Shown here in pieces: positions 38,846-49,253 of a stretch of 64,000 nucleotides of DNA (position 1 is the first letter of the stretch; each line of letters starts with the position of its first letter). The DNA is taken from contig NZ_KB899089.1 of NCBI RefSeq assembly GCF_000378045.1, positions 1-64,000 of the forward strand, read 5' to 3'. A model generated the notes under the pieces. That model ran no database searches and was not told where the DNA came from. It worked only from the letters and a program-made list of their open reading frames with translations. Source of the stretch: Marinobacterium rhizophilum DSM 18822 (GTDB lineage: Bacteria; Pseudomonadota; Gammaproteobacteria; Pseudomonadales; Balneatricaceae). The translations under genes and the position numbers were made by a program.

Positions 38846-39672
38846 ATAAAAATCTGCCCTTCGTAAACGGTTGTCGCAGGGCCTGTCATCAGGACGGAGT
38901 GCCCCTCGCCCACCCAGCGAATACGCAGTTCGCCACCGGGCAGATGCACGGTCACATCATCGCCCAGCAGGCCGCGCAAGCGTCCGGCAACCACCGCGGC
39001 ACAGGCACCGGTACCGCAGGCGCGGGTTTCGCCAGCGCCGCGCTCATAGACCCGCAGGCGAATTTCACGCTCAGACAGGACCTGCATGAAACCGATGTTG
39101 GCCCGCGCCGGGAAACGCTCGTGCCGCTCGAGCAGCGGCCCCAGGGTTTCCACCGGGGCGGTGCTGACGTCATCCACCAGCAGAACGCCGTGTGGGTTGC
39201 CCATGGAAACCGCGCTGATATCCAGAACCTGACCGGCCACCTCAATGGGATAGCTGATGGCAACCGCATCCGCCACAAAGGGGATTTCGGCCGGCAGCAG
39301 TTCCGGGGCGCCCATGTCGACTTCGACCTGGCGATCTTCCAGTATCCGCAGTACGGCCTTCCCCTTGGCCGTTTCAACGCTGATGACCGGCTTGATGGTC
39401 AGGCGCTTGTCACGCACGAACTTGGCAAAGCAGCGCGCGCCATTGCCACAATGCTCCACCTCGGACCCATCTGCATTGTAGATGCGGTAGCGGAAATCCA
39501 TCTGCGGGTCCGTGGGCGGCTCCACCAGCAGCATCTGGTCAAAACCGACGCCGAAATGCCGGTCCGCCAGACGGCTCACCAGCGCCGGAGTGATCTTGGC
39601 ACGCTGCGTGACGAGATCGACCACCATGAAGTCGTTGCCCAGGCCGTGCATCTTGGTAAAACGTACCAACAT
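38842..39672 (-). CDS. dapF: Diaminopimelate epimerase
   Basis: Converts LL- to meso-diaminopimelate for lysine and peptidoglycan. The paired catalytic cysteines are Cys75 in [10 protein letters not shown] and Cys219 in [11 protein letters not shown]. Starting at ATG 39672 ([15 protein letters not shown]) gives 276 residues; the frame is open 20 codons upstream but lacks homology there. It is 13 bp downstream of lysA, the enzyme that uses its product. Confidence 0.97.
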   Translation of the reverse strand: MLVRFTKMHGLGNDFMVVDLVTQRAKITPALVSRLADRHFGVGFDQMLLVEPPTDPQMDFRYRIYNADGSEVEHCGNGARCFAKFVRDKRLTIKPVISVETAKGKAVLRILEDRQVEVDMGAPELLPAEIPFVADAVAISYPIEVAGQVLDISAVSMGNPHGVLLVDDVSTAPVETLGPLLERHERFPARANIGFMQVLSEREIRLRVYERGAGETRACGTGACAAVVAGRLRGLLGDDVTVHLPGGELRIRWVGEGHSVLMTGPATTVYEGQIFI

Positions 39673-39685
39673 AGCTTTTCGCTTC

Positions 39686-40945
39686 TCAATAGTGGTCTTT
39701 AGGCAGTAACTGTTCGCCGTGCAGCAGGTCACCGATGCTTTCGCGCTTGCGCACCAGGTATGCCTGGTTATCGCTCACCATGACTTCGGCCGGGCGAGGC
39801 CGGGTGTTGTAGTTGGAGCTCATGACGAAGCCATAGGCACCCGCCGAGCACACTGCCAGCAGGTCACCGGGCTGAAGATTCAGCTCGCGGTCCTTGCCGA
39901 GAAAGTCGCCCGTTTCGCACACCGGCCCCACCAGGTCATAGATTTTGCTTTCACCTTCGTCACGCAACGTCAGTGGCACGATCTCCTGATAGGCACTGTA
40001 CAGGGCCGGACGGATCAGGTCGTTCATGGCCCCGTCGACGATCGCGAAATTCTTGTCGCCATTGCTTTTGAGGAACTCGACCCGGGTCAGCATGACACCG
40101 GCATTCGCGGCAATGGAACGGCCAGGCTCGAAAATAAGACTCAGCGGACGATCACCCAGCTTCTCGATCACGGCGGCGATGTACTCGCCCGCCGTCGGGG
40201 GATGCTCGTCTGTATAGCACACGCCCAGACCACCACCCAGATCCAGGTGGCGAATCTGAATGCCGTCTTCGGCCAGTTCGTCCACCAGTACCAGCAGACG
40301 ATCCAGCGCATCCAGAAATGGACGCAGCTCGGTCAGCTGGCTGCCGATATGGCAGTCCATGCCCACGATCTCGATATGGGACAGTTCGGCCGCGCGGGCA
40401 TAAACCCCGCGGGCACGCTCGATGGCGATACCGAACTTGTTCTCTTTCAGACCGGTGGAGATATAAGGATGGGTACCGGCATCCACGTCCGGATTGACGC
40501 GAAAGGAGACCTTTGCCGGTATACCGACGGCCGCAGCAACATCGTTGACGCGTTCCAGCTCAGGTTCAGATTCGATATTGAAGCAGTGAATACCCAGCTC
40601 CAGCGCGCGGCGAATTTCGTGCGCCTGCTTGCCGACACCGGAGAATACAACCTTGGCGGGGTCGCCACCGGCCTTGATGACGCGCTCCAGCTCGCCGAGG
40701 GACACGATATCAAAGCCCGCGCCCAGGCGCGCCAGCACATTAAGAACCGCAATATTGCTGTTGGCCTTGACCGCATAGCACACCAGCGCATCACGCCCTT
40801 CCAGCGCCTGGGCATAATCAAGGTAAGCGCGTTCCAGTGCATCACGGGAGTATACATACAGCGGCGTGCCGTATTGTTCGGCGATGCGTTCGAGGTTCAT
40901 GTCCTCGCAGTGCAGGCGCCCATCGCGGTATTCAAAGTTATCCAT
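39686..40945 (-). CDS. lysA: Diaminopimelate decarboxylase
   Basis: PLP enzyme that makes lysine from meso-diaminopimelate. PLP-binding Lys60 is in [30 protein letters not shown] and the dimer-interface Cys in VCSAGAYGF are intact. 419 residues. First large gene of the lysA-dapF-DUF484-xerC-yigB unit, only 14 bp after the lptM-like lipoprotein gene. Confidence 0.97.
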   Translation of the reverse strand: MDNFEYRDGRLHCEDMNLERIAEQYGTPLYVYSRDALERAYLDYAQALEGRDALVCYAVKANSNIAVLNVLARLGAGFDIVSLGELERVIKAGGDPAKVVFSGVGKQAHEIRRALELGIHCFNIESEPELERVNDVAAAVGIPAKVSFRVNPDVDAGTHPYISTGLKENKFGIAIERARGVYARAAELSHIEIVGMDCHIGSQLTELRPFLDALDRLLVLVDELAEDGIQIRHLDLGGGLGVCYTDEHPPTAGEYIAAVIEKLGDRPLSLIFEPGRSIAANAGVMLTRVEFLKSNGDKNFAIVDGAMNDLIRPALYSAYQEIVPLTLRDEGESKIYDLVGPVCETGDFLGKDRELNLQPGDLLAVCSAGAYGFVMSSNYNTRPRPAEVMVSDNQAYLVRKRESIGDLLHGEQLLPKDHY

Positions 40946-40959
40946 CAGTCTTTCCGTTA

Positions 40960-41109
40960 TCAGTTCTGTGCGGGAGCCGGCGGCTGGGCCGATGTCTGTG
41001 GTACGGGAGCAGCAGGATCAGGCTGATCCGGCATGTACAGCGCACCTTTGTTACCACAGCCCGATAGCAGCGCGAAGGTTACGAATAGTATCCAGTTCCA
41101 GCGTTTCAC
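40960..41109 (-). CDS. lptM: Small lipoprotein of the LptM (YifL) type
   Basis: A 49-residue lipoprotein starting at GTG 41109 with AGGGG about 8 nt upstream. The signal segment ends in the lipobox LLSGC, followed by GNKGALYMPDQ, the short conserved core of YifL/LptM, and a Pro/Ala-rich tail. LptM helps assembly of the LptDE LPS export complex in E. coli. The lptM-lysA-dapF order and divergent cyaY are as in other Gammaproteobacteria. Confidence 0.85.
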   Translation of the reverse strand: MKRWNWILFVTFALLSGCGNKGALYMPDQPDPAAPVPQTSAQPPAPAQN

Positions 41110-41220
41110 GATTGCAGCCCCTATCACCGACGATTCCAAAGCAGCGATTATACCCGGGATGAGTAGCGGCAGAAACTCGGATATACTGCCGGGCTCCAAG
41201 CACAGCGGAACCACAGACCG

Positions 41221-41544
41221 ATGACCGAATCAGAATTCAACGACCGGGTCGATGAAACCCTCATCACCCTCGAAGACCTGCTGGAAGAGGCCGACAGCGA
41301 CCTGGACGTCGAGAGCCATGGCGGCATGCTGACCATCGTCTGCGAAAACGGCAGCCAGGTGATTTTTACCCGTCAGCCGCCCGTCAAGCAGCTCTGGGTG
41401 GCCGCACGCAACGGCGGCCATCATTTCGACTTTGATGCCCAGGCGCAACGCTGGCTGCGCGATACCGACAAGGCACCCCTGGCCGAGGTACTTAACGAGA
41501 TTTTCCGCATCCAGGCGGATGAGGACCTGACCTTTCCGCTTTGA
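41221..41544 (+). CDS. cyaY: Iron-sulfur assembly protein CyaY (frataxin)
   Basis: A 107-residue frataxin-fold protein that regulates IscS. The acidic first helix (RVDETLITLEDLLEEADSD) and the strand segments GGMLTIVCENGSQVIFTRQ (split) and LWVAARNGGHHFDF are typical. It is divergent from lptM-lysA, with about 110 bp between. Confidence 0.95.
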   Translation: MTESEFNDRVDETLITLEDLLEEADSDLDVESHGGMLTIVCENGSQVIFTRQPPVKQLWVAARNGGHHFDFDAQAQRWLRDTDKAPLAEVLNEIFRIQADEDLTFPL

Positions 41545-41608
41545 ACAGCCCCTTCTGAACAGAGTGCTCTGAACAGTCCAGGCTAGCGGAGCACAGAGAG
41601 CCAGCGGG

Positions 41609-42868
41609 TTAGGACAGCATGCCCTCAACCTCGTGGTACAGCCGCTCCAGCGCGCCTCTATTTTTGGCCACAAAAGCGCTGGCCGCCGCTCCCTGGCGCT
41701 GGCGCAGCGCTGCATCAGCAAGCAGTTTCTGCGCTGCACCGGCCAGCGCCGCCTCATCGGCCACCAGTGTCAGCCCCCCGGCGTGTTCCAGCGCATCGCA
41801 GATGGCCTGAAAGTTAAACACATGCGCTCCCATCAGTACCGGTTTGCCCAGCGCTGCGGGCTCCAGCGGATTGTGCCCTCCCCGCGGAACCAGGCTGCCG
41901 CCAACAAAGGCGATATCCGCTGCGGCATAGAATCCCATCAGTTCGCCCATGGTATCGCCAAGATAAACATCCACCGCACCGGGCTGCACCGCCGGCTTAC
42001 TGTGGCGTTCAACCTGCCAGCCGGCATCCAGGCACTGTCGGTATACGGATTCAAAACGTTCCGGATGGCGCGGTACCAGCACCAGCATCAGGCTCGGAAA
42101 CTCGGTACGCAGCGATTTGAGCATTCTTAACAGCGCCGCATCTTCCCCTTCATGCGTACTGCCCGCCACCAGCACCGGTCGTTCGCCCCAGCGGCGGCGC
42201 AAGTGAGCACCGGCCTCAAGCCACTCTAACCGGGCTTCAATATCAAACTTGATGCTGCCGCTGACACTTAGCTTCTGGGCCGGCAGGCCCAACGCCACAA
42301 AGCGTGCACCATCATTATCATGCTGGGCCACGACCTGACTCAGACGCTGCAGCATCGGCCGCGTCAGTGCCGCAAATCGCTGATACCCCCGGGCCGAACG
42401 CGCTGACAGCCGTGCATTGGCCAGCATCACCGGCACCCCATGGCGACGGCAGCCATGCACCAGATTGGGCCAGAGTTCGGTTTCCACGATGATGCAGGCA
42501 CGCGGCTGCATGCGATGCAGGAAACGGCCCAGGGCATCGGGCAGGTCCCAGGGGCAATAGACATGCGCTACCCGGTCGCCAAACAGGGCGTTGACACGCT
42601 CTGAGCCGGTCGGCGTCGTTGTGGTCAGCAGCAGAGGCAGATCGGGCCGGCGCGCCAGCAGCAGCTCCACCAGCGGTGCAATGGCTACGGTCTCGCCCAC
42701 GGACACGGCATGAATCCAGAGCGGGCGCCGGCCATCGGGCGTCACAAAGCCCAGCCGCTCGCGCCAGCGATTCCGATAGGCAGGCGCCCGGCGCCCGCGC
42801 CACCAGAGTCGCAGCAGGATAAATGGCAGCGCCAGGTACAGCAGCAGAGTGTAGAGCCAGAGCGCCAT
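41609..42868 (-). CDS. waaA: 3-deoxy-D-manno-octulosonic acid (Kdo) transferase
   Basis: GT30 enzyme that adds Kdo to lipid IVA at the inner membrane. An N-terminal membrane anchor (about residues 2-20), ALWLYTLLLYLALPFILLRL, is followed by WIHAVSVGE with the catalytic Glu, then ETELWPN, LANARLS and the C-terminal nucleotide-binding VGGSLVPRGGHNPLEPAALG. 419 residues. Its ATG lies 3 nt after the stop codon of an msbA-like fragment, from whose promoter it is probably transcribed. Confidence 0.96.
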   Translation of the reverse strand: MALWLYTLLLYLALPFILLRLWWRGRRAPAYRNRWRERLGFVTPDGRRPLWIHAVSVGETVAIAPLVELLLARRPDLPLLLTTTTPTGSERVNALFGDRVAHVYCPWDLPDALGRFLHRMQPRACIIVETELWPNLVHGCRRHGVPVMLANARLSARSARGYQRFAALTRPMLQRLSQVVAQHDNDGARFVALGLPAQKLSVSGSIKFDIEARLEWLEAGAHLRRRWGERPVLVAGSTHEGEDAALLRMLKSLRTEFPSLMLVLVPRHPERFESVYRQCLDAGWQVERHSKPAVQPGAVDVYLGDTMGELMGFYAAADIAFVGGSLVPRGGHNPLEPAALGKPVLMGAHVFNFQAICDALEHAGGLTLVADEAALAGAAQKLLADAALRQRQGAAASAFVAKNRGALERLYHEVEGMLS

Positions 42869-42871
42869 GGG

Positions 42872-43069
42872 TCAGCGCCCCACGAACGGCAGACGGGCCA
42901 GACGCGCACGGGCGCCAGGCGCGAGCCATGTCGCCAGCAGGACCCGGGACATGCCGAACAGGTCGACGCCGATAACACCTGCGCACCCACAGGGCTTCAC
43001 AAACAGCAGCAGACGCTGATAGGCCGTTCTGCTGCTCAGCCCGGCGGATGGTGCCCGTTGTTTACTCAT
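42872..43069 (-). pseudogene. Truncated msbA-like 5' fragment in front of waaA
   Basis: A 65-codon open frame (MSKQRAPSAGL to LARLPFVGR). Its first 26 codons align without gaps to the N-terminus of the intact MsbA at 51014, with 13 identical residues including YxRLL and VKP; after a 3-residue gap, LFGMSRVLLATWL matches LYGASEALSAKWL. Similarity stops after the first membrane segment, before any ATPase motif. The -10 region upstream is also shared with msbA. I infer that an ancestral msbA-waaA pair lost most of msbA and that the remnant now serves as leader for waaA. It could instead be a small real gene. Confidence 0.55.
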
Positions 43070-43103
43070 CAATGTTCGCATCGACTCCGTTGAAGACGAG
43101 GCA

Positions 43104-43116
43104 CATTATACATGGA
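43104..43116 (-). promoter_or_regulatory. Promoter core in front of the msbA-like fragment and waaA
   Basis: TCCATGTATAATG on the minus strand contains a perfect TATAAT, about 36 nt before the fragment's ATG. The same 13 bases occur 35 nt before the intact msbA start. A matching -35 is not obvious. Confidence 0.5.
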
Positions 43117-43257
43117 TGCAGCGTGGTGCAGCGGTCGTTAACGGCCGTGGTTCGCCACCCGATCCAGACCTGCCGGGCCACCGGCGTTTGCCGATACGAC
43201 CATGCCGCCGTAAAATGCAGCCACTCTCAACATGACAATCACGGCTGGACGACGAAC

Positions 43258-44190
43258 ATGGCACGTAAAGAACGACCTCAGCCTGTTTTTTGGCATCCCC
43301 GCTTCTGGCTGACTTGGCTCTCCATGGGCTTGCTGTGGCTGCTCAATCGCCTGCCCTACAGGGCTCAGATGATGTTGGGTAGTACTTTCGGCAAGATACT
43401 TTACCGGATGGCGCGTGACCGCCGCCATGTCGTTAGCGTCAATGTAAAGCTTTGCTTTCCCGAGCTGTCCGCCTCGGAACAGCGCAACCTGTGCCGGCGC
43501 ATCTTCATCAACAATGGCATCGGCGTATTTGAATCCGCCATGGCGTGGTGGTCGCCGAAACCCTGGTTCGATACGCGCACCGTCCTCAAGGGACGCGAAC
43601 ACCTGGAGGCAGCCCTGGCGCAGGGTAATGGCGTGTTGTTACTGGGGGCCCACTTTTCCACCCTGGACCTGGGAGGGCTGCTGTTCGCCCAATTTTATCC
43701 GGTAGATGCGATGTATCGACGCCACAACAATCCGCTGATGGAAAAGATTATCACCCGGGGCCGCAGCCGTTATTTCGGTCAGTCGATCGAACGCTCCGAC
43801 ATCCGCTCGGTGATCCGCGCACTGCGCAAAAACCATATCATCTGGTATGCGCCGGATCAGGATTTTGGCCGCAAGCAGTCAGTTTATGCACCTTTTTTTG
43901 GGGTACCGGCGGCGACCATTACGGCCACCAGCCGGCTGGTGAAGCTCAACGGCTCACCGATCCTGATGCTGGCTCAGCACCGCCTGCCCGACGGTCAATA
44001 CGAACTGGAGCTCATGCCGGTGATCGAGCCCTTCCCTACCGGCAATGACGAAGCCGATGCCGCGCGCATCAACGCCGAGCTGGAACGTGCTATCCGCAAG
44101 GATCCGGCGCAGTACATGTGGGTGCACCGGCGCTTCAAGACGCACCCCAAAGGCAAAAATTTCCTGTATCAGCGGACGCCTGAAGGGTAG
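43258..44190 (+). CDS. Lipid A late acyltransferase (LpxL/HtrB family)
   Basis: Transfers a secondary acyl chain to Kdo2-lipid IVA. A membrane segment lies near residues 15-32; the catalytic H-x4-D motif is GAHFSTLD (His132, Asp137); VDAMYRRHNNPLME, WYAPDQDFG and YMWVHRRFKTHP follow. 310 residues from ATG 43258. The frame is open about 70 codons upstream, but that part overlaps the divergent waaA leader and has no family match. LpxL versus LpxM cannot be told by eye. Confidence 0.92.
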   Translation: MARKERPQPVFWHPRFWLTWLSMGLLWLLNRLPYRAQMMLGSTFGKILYRMARDRRHVVSVNVKLCFPELSASEQRNLCRRIFINNGIGVFESAMAWWSPKPWFDTRTVLKGREHLEAALAQGNGVLLLGAHFSTLDLGGLLFAQFYPVDAMYRRHNNPLMEKIITRGRSRYFGQSIERSDIRSVIRALRKNHIIWYAPDQDFGRKQSVYAPFFGVPAATITATSRLVKLNGSPILMLAQHRLPDGQYELELMPVIEPFPTGNDEADAARINAELERAIRKDPAQYMWVHRRFKTHPKGKNFLYQRTPEG

Positions 44191-44269
44191 CAACATCAAA
44201 CATGCAGTACGCGTTACAATCGTCGGCATACACCACGCCCGCTGCACGACCACGATCTGAGGTTTATAC

Positions 44270-45340
44270 GTGACTGAAAAGATATTAGTGACCGGCGGTG
44301 CCGGCTTTATTGGCTCTGCAGTAATCCGCCACCTGATTCAGCATACCGCGTACGAGGCCGCCAACCTCGACAGCCTCACCTACGCCGGCAACCTGGAATC
44401 GCTGGCGTCTGTGGCCGACTCACCACGCTACCATTTCTATCAGGTCGATATCTGCAACGGTACCGCGCTGGATGCGGTGTTTGCCGAGTTCAAGCCCACG
44501 GCGGTGATGCACCTGGCGGCCGAGTCCCATGTGGATCGCTCCATTGACGGACCATCCGACTTTATCCAGACCAATATCGTCGGCACCTACAGCCTGCTCG
44601 AAGCCACCCGGCGTTACTGGAATGCCCTGCCTGCAGCGGAAAAGGGGGCATTCCGCTTTCATCATATCTCCACCGATGAGGTGTTCGGCGACCTGGAAAG
44701 CGACAACGACCTGTTTACCGAAACCACACCCTATGCCCCCAGTTCGCCATACTCTGCCTCCAAGGCCAGTTCGGATCACCTGGTACGCGCCTGGCTGCGT
44801 ACTTACGGCCTGCCGGTACTGGTGACCAACTGCTCAAACAACTACGGCCCCTATCACTTCCCCGAAAAGCTGATCCCGCACATGATCCTCAATGCCATTC
44901 ATGGCAAACCGCTGCCCGTCTACGGCGACGGCGCACAGGTTCGGGACTGGCTGTATGTCGAAGACCATGCCCGGGCGCTGGTCGAGGTGGTGACCAGGGG
45001 CACGGTAGGCGAGACCTACAATATTGGCGGCCACAACGAGAAACGCAATCTTGAAGTCGTGCAGACACTGTGTGATCTGCTGGAAGAACTGGCTCCCGAC
45101 AAACCTGATGGCATCGGGCACTACCGTGATCTGATCACCTTCGTCACCGATCGCCCGGGACATGATTTGCGTTATGCGATCGATGCGTCGAAGATTGAAC
45201 GCGAGCTGGGCTGGACGCCGCAGGAAACCTTTGAATCGGGCATCCGCAAGACGGTGCTGTGGTATCTCGAGAACAGTGACTGGTGGCGACGGGTGCTGAA
45301 TGGCGACTACCGCCTGGGCCGTCTGGGTGAACAGGTCTAA
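44270..45340 (+). CDS. rfbB: dTDP-glucose 4,6-dehydratase
   Basis: Second step of dTDP-L-rhamnose synthesis, making dTDP-4-keto-6-deoxy-D-glucose. Rossmann motif [28 protein letters not shown], active-site [11 protein letters not shown] and [12 protein letters not shown] (Tyr-x3-Lys), [17 protein letters not shown]. 356 residues from GTG 44270 with GAGG upstream. Its product can go to RfbC/RfbD here or to the VioA-like aminotransferase at 53.5 kb. Confidence 0.97.
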   Translation: MTEKILVTGGAGFIGSAVIRHLIQHTAYEAANLDSLTYAGNLESLASVADSPRYHFYQVDICNGTALDAVFAEFKPTAVMHLAAESHVDRSIDGPSDFIQTNIVGTYSLLEATRRYWNALPAAEKGAFRFHHISTDEVFGDLESDNDLFTETTPYAPSSPYSASKASSDHLVRAWLRTYGLPVLVTNCSNNYGPYHFPEKLIPHMILNAIHGKPLPVYGDGAQVRDWLYVEDHARALVEVVTRGTVGETYNIGGHNEKRNLEVVQTLCDLLEELAPDKPDGIGHYRDLITFVTDRPGHDLRYAIDASKIERELGWTPQETFESGIRKTVLWYLENSDWWRRVLNGDYRLGRLGEQV

Positions 45341-45407
45341 CAGTGAAAGCTTGACCTGCCCCGCCTCAACGTTCGTGGAATCAACAATCTAGCTCAAGGA
45401 GTTATCA

Positions 45408-46286
45408 ATGAAAGGCATCATCCTTGCCGGTGGCTCCGGTACGCGACTGCATCCGATTACCCGTGGCGTCTCCAAGCAGCTGCTGCCCATCTACGACAAG
45501 CCGATGATCTATTATCCCCTGTCGGTCTTGATGCTGGCCGGTATTCGCGAGGTACTCATCATATCAACACCGCAAGACCTGCCCAACTTTGAGAAACTGC
45601 TGGGCAACGGTGTCGATTTCGGCATTGAACTGAGCTATGCGGAGCAGCCTTCACCCGACGGCCTGGCCCAGGCATTCCTGATCGGGGAAGACTTCATTGG
45701 TGACAGCAATGTGTGCCTGATCCTGGGCGACAATATCTTCTATGGCTACGGTTTCAGCGCGATGCTGCGCGAAGCGGCGAGCCGTGAATCCGGCGCAACA
45801 GTCTTCGGCTACCACGTGTCGGATCCCGAACGCTTTGGCGTGGTCGAGTTCGATGCCAGCGGCAAGGCTATTTCCATTGAAGAAAAACCCGCGTCACCCA
45901 AGTCCAACTATGCCGTCACCGGCCTGTATTTCTACGACAACTCGGTTGTGGACATTGCCCGCCAGGTGAAGCCTTCGAAGCGGGGCGAGCTGGAAATCAC
46001 CGATGTGAACAATGCCTACCTGCAGCGTGGCGATCTGCATGTCAGCATGTTCGGCCGCGGCTTTGCGTGGCTGGATACCGGCACCCATGACTCCCTGATG
46101 GAAGCCAGCCACTTCGTGCAGACGATCGAAGCCCGCCAGGGGCTCAAGGTCGCCTGCCTGGAGGAGATCGCCTACCACCAGGGCTGGCTCTCCTCCGAAC
46201 ATCTGGCGCGGCAGGCAGAGGCCCTGAGCAAGACCGGTTACGGCCAGTATCTGCAAGGCTTGCTGAGCCAGGAGACCCACCGATGA
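45408..46286 (+). CDS. rfbA: Glucose-1-phosphate thymidylyltransferase
   Basis: Makes dTDP-glucose from glucose-1-phosphate and d[46 protein letters not shown] and [16 protein letters not shown] are the family motifs. 292 residues; AAGGAG lies about 7 nt before the ATG. It overlaps rfbC by 4 bp. Confidence 0.98.
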   Translation: MKGIILAGGSGTRLHPITRGVSKQLLPIYDKPMIYYPLSVLMLAGIREVLIISTPQDLPNFEKLLGNGVDFGIELSYAEQPSPDGLAQAFLIGEDFIGDSNVCLILGDNIFYGYGFSAMLREAASRESGATVFGYHVSDPERFGVVEFDASGKAISIEEKPASPKSNYAVTGLYFYDNSVVDIARQVKPSKRGELEITDVNNAYLQRGDLHVSMFGRGFAWLDTGTHDSLMEASHFVQTIEARQGLKVACLEEIAYHQGWLSSEHLARQAEALSKTGYGQYLQGLLSQETHR

Positions 46287-46825
46287 ACGTCATCGAAACG
46301 ACACTGCCGGGGGTGCTGATCATAGAACCAAAGGTATTTGGCGATCACCGCGGCTTCTTTATCGAAACCTTCCAGGTTGAACGCTACCGCGAGGCGGGCA
46401 TCGAACTGCCCTTTGTTCAGGATAACCACTCGCGCTCAACACGCGGCGTGCTGCGCGGCCTGCACTTTCAGCGCACCCGGCCGCAGGGCAAGCTGGTCAG
46501 CGTAAGTCGCGGGGCCGTATATGATGTGACCGTGGATATTGATCCCCAATCCCCCAGCTGCGGCCAGTTTGTCGGCGTCGAGCTGACCGACGAGAACCAC
46601 CGGCAGCTCTGGGTGCCGCCCGGCTACGCCCATGGATTCTGCGTGCTCAGCGAGGTGGCCGACTTCCAGTACAAGTGCACCGATCTGTACGTTCCCGAAG
46701 ATGAAGGCGGGTTGCTGTGGAGCGATCCGGAAATCAATATTCCCTGGCCAATAACAGACCCACAGCTCTCGGCCAAGGACCAGGGCAATCCAACCCTGCG
46801 CGAACTACTGGCACAGGGAGCTTGA
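46283..46825 (+). CDS. rfbC: dTDP-4-dehydrorhamnose 3,5-epimerase
   Basis: Cupin-fold epimerase that makes dTDP-4-keto-L-rhamnose. [29 protein letters not shown] with the catalytic His, and [14 protein letters not shown] are intact. 180 residues. ATGA overlap with rfbA; rfbD starts 2 bp after it ends. Confidence 0.97.
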   Translation: MNVIETTLPGVLIIEPKVFGDHRGFFIETFQVERYREAGIELPFVQDNHSRSTRGVLRGLHFQRTRPQGKLVSVSRGAVYDVTVDIDPQSPSCGQFVGVELTDENHRQLWVPPGYAHGFCVLSEVADFQYKCTDLYVPEDEGGLLWSDPEINIPWPITDPQLSAKDQGNPTLRELLAQGA

Positions 46826-46827
46826 GC

Positions 46828-47709
46828 ATGCGCGTCTTGATTACCGGCGCTCACGGCCAGGTCGGCGCCGAGCTGATGCGCCTGGCCCCGGCCGGATTCG
46901 ATGTCAGGGGCCTGGGATCGGCGCAGCTGGATATCAGCGATGCCGTTCAGGTTGCCCGCACGATGCACGAGCTGCAGCCGCAGCTGATCATCAATGCCGC
47001 TGCGTACACGGCTGTGGACAAGGCTGAAAATGACAGCGGGCGCGCCTATGCCGTCAACCGTGACGGCGTCGGCCTGCTGGCCCGCGCCGCCGAGCAGTCC
47101 GGCATTCCGCTGCTGCATATATCCACCGATTATGTCTTTCGCGGTGATTCCCGCGCGCCCTACACCGAAGATGATGCCACCGCTCCCAGCGGGGTCTATG
47201 GCGCCAGCAAACTGGCGGGCGAGCAGGCCCTGGCCGAACACTGCAGCCGTTACATAACACTGCGCACCAGCTGGGTGTTTGGCGCTACGGGCAACAACTT
47301 TGTCAAAACCATGTTACGCCTGGGCACCGAGCGCCCGACCCTGGGTGTCGTCGCCGACCAGCGCGGCGGTCCCACGGCGTCGGCCAGCATCGCCCGGGCC
47401 CTGTGGCACATGGCGCAGCGATATACCGTCGACGGCGACCTTCCCTGGGGGATCTATCATTACAGCGGCGCCCCCGCCTGCAGCTGGCACGATTTTGCGG
47501 TTGCCATCTTCGAGCAGGCGCAACAGCTCGGGCTTCTGGCGACCCGCCCGCAAATCAGCGCCATCACCACCGCCGACTATCCCACCCCGGCCAGGCGTCC
47601 TGCGAACTCCGTGCTGGATTGCAGCAAGCTACAGCATGCCTTCGGCATCCCGCAGCCGGACTGGCGCCTTGACCTGCACGCCCTGCTTAACGCCCTGCGC
47701 AGCACCTAA
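46828..47709 (+). CDS. rfbD: dTDP-4-dehydrorhamnose reductase
   Basis: Final reduction to dTDP-L-rhamnose. ITGAHGQVGAEL, ISTDYVFRGD, YGASKLAGEQAL (Tyr-x3-Lys) and RTSWVFGATGNNFV are typical of RmlD. I start at ATG 46828, which gives 293 residues; the frame is open upstream only as a shadow of rfbC. With rfbBAC it completes the rhamnose pathway. Confidence 0.96.
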   Translation: MRVLITGAHGQVGAELMRLAPAGFDVRGLGSAQLDISDAVQVARTMHELQPQLIINAAAYTAVDKAENDSGRAYAVNRDGVGLLARAAEQSGIPLLHISTDYVFRGDSRAPYTEDDATAPSGVYGASKLAGEQALAEHCSRYITLRTSWVFGATGNNFVKTMLRLGTERPTLGVVADQRGGPTASASIARALWHMAQRYTVDGDLPWGIYHYSGAPACSWHDFAVAIFEQAQQLGLLATRPQISAITTADYPTPARRPANSVLDCSKLQHAFGIPQPDWRLDLHALLNALRST

Positions 47710-47966
47710 ACTAAACCAGGTATCGAACCAAAGAGATGAAACCGCTGCGCAACGCGACTGTCACTTTTGCTGGCAAATATCCAGGTGCTGACCTGCCTGT
47801 CCAAGTACTTGGCAAAGACACCGGTATCGGATGGGGGACAGCGGCGGCGCACCAGTAGTGCATTCGCCGTTCAGGCCGTTATCAAAAGCGATCTATTGGC
47901 GGCACGACAGCGGCTTCGGGTGGTATTATTCAGACGAACAAAATTGCAACCAGGTATAAAGACCCT

Positions 47967-49136
47967 ATGAAAATTGCAGTTGCCGGAACCGGCTATGTCG
48001 GCATGTCCAATGCTGTACTGCTGGCGCAGCACAACGAAGTGGTCGCCATCGACATCATTGAAGAGAAGGTCAAACTCATCAACGCGCGCCACTCGCCGAT
48101 TGTCGACGCCGAAATTGAATCCTACCTGCAGGATAAACCGCTGAACCTGCGTGCAACACTAAACAAGGAAGATGCGTACCGGGATGCAGACTTCGTTATT
48201 ATCGCCACCCCCACTGATTACGACCCGGAAACCAACTATTTCAACACCACCAGCGTTGAAGCCGTAATTCGCGACGTGATGGCCATCAACCCGAACGTGG
48301 TGATGGTGATCAAGTCAACTATCCCGGTCGGCTATACCAGGGAACTGAAACAGACCTATGGCACAGACAACCTGATCTTTTCGCCGGAATTCCTGCGCGA
48401 AGGCAAGGCGCTACACGACAACCTCTACCCGTCACGCATCATCGTCGGCGAATGCAGTGAACGTGCTCGTACATTTGCGTCCCTGCTGCAAGAGGGCGCG
48501 ATCAAGACAGATATCGCAACGCTGTTCACCGACAGTACCGAGGCCGAGGCCATTAAGCTGTTCGCCAATACCTACCTGGCGATGCGCGTCGCCTACTTCA
48601 ACGAGCTGGATACGTACGCTGAAACCCACGGTCTGGACAGCCGCCATATAATCGAAGGGGTCGGCCTGGACCCTCGAATAGGCAGCCACTACAATAATCC
48701 GTCGTTCGGCTACGGTGGTTACTGCCTGCCAAAAGACACCAAGCAGCTGCTGGCTAACTACGCCGATGTTCCGAGCAACCTGATTCGCGCCATCGTCGAC
48801 TCCAACACCACACGCAAGGACTTCATCGCCGAGTCGATTCTTAAGCGCGAACCCAAGACCGTGGGCCTGTATCGCCTGGTGATGAAATCCGATTCTGACA
48901 ATTTCCGCGCTTCCGCCATTCAAGGTGTAATGAAGCGAATCAAGTCCAAGGGGGTCGATGTCATCATCTATGAACCCGTTCTGGAGGAAGGCGAATTCTT
49001 CCATTCCAAAGTGGTTAGCGACCTGGACGAGTTCAAGGCCCGCTCCGACCTCATCGTCGCGAACAGGATGACCGACGAAATTCGCGATGTGGATGCCAAG
49101 GTGTATACACGCGATCTGTTCGGCGGCGATGCCTGA
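47967..49136 (+). CDS. ugd: UDP-glucose 6-dehydrogenase
   Basis: Oxidises UDP-glucose to UDP-glucuronate. [28 protein letters not shown], the segment [19 protein letters not shown] and the catalytic Cys in [14 protein letters not shown] are intact. The 389 residues match the short enteric/Vibrio form. It lies 257 bp after rfbD with no gene between, so it probably has its own promoter. UDP-glucuronate could feed O-antigen, capsule or lipid A modification; the user is not identifiable here. Confidence 0.95.
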   Translation: MKIAVAGTGYVGMSNAVLLAQHNEVVAIDIIEEKVKLINARHSPIVDAEIESYLQDKPLNLRATLNKEDAYRDADFVIIATPTDYDPETNYFNTTSVEAVIRDVMAINPNVVMVIKSTIPVGYTRELKQTYGTDNLIFSPEFLREGKALHDNLYPSRIIVGECSERARTFASLLQEGAIKTDIATLFTDSTEAEAIKLFANTYLAMRVAYFNELDTYAETHGLDSRHIIEGVGLDPRIGSHYNNPSFGYGGYCLPKDTKQLLANYADVPSNLIRAIVDSNTTRKDFIAESILKREPKTVGLYRLVMKSDSDNFRASAIQGVMKRIKSKGVDVIIYEPVLEEGEFFHSKVVSDLDEFKARSDLIVANRMTDEIRDVDAKVYTRDLFGGDA

Positions 49137-49164
49137 TACAAACTGAACGGGCGTATCCTGCATA

Positions 49165-49230
49165 AACCTGAGTGAGAGGCTTATCGACATCGCTATCAGG
49201 CGCCGCAACTCCCGGCGCCTAGCTCAGGTT
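49165..49230. terminator. Nested hairpin between convergent ugd and msbA
   Basis: AGGCGCC, 9-nt loop, GGCGCCT (49198-49220) lies inside a wider pair AACCTGAG/CTCAGGTT (49165-49230). It is well placed to end both genes, but neither side has a strong T-run. Confidence 0.4.
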
Positions 49231-49253
49231 TAAGCCGCGGTAACAGTACTCAC

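Noticed and set aside
39719-41026. 435-codon plus-strand frame opposite lysA
   Set aside because: Antisense shadow; lysA has all its catalytic motifs and the opposite frame has none.
47735-47857. 40-codon frame (MKPLRNATV...) between rfbD and ugd
   Set aside because: Starts near a weak AAAGAG but has no family resemblance, hydrophobic signal or supporting context.
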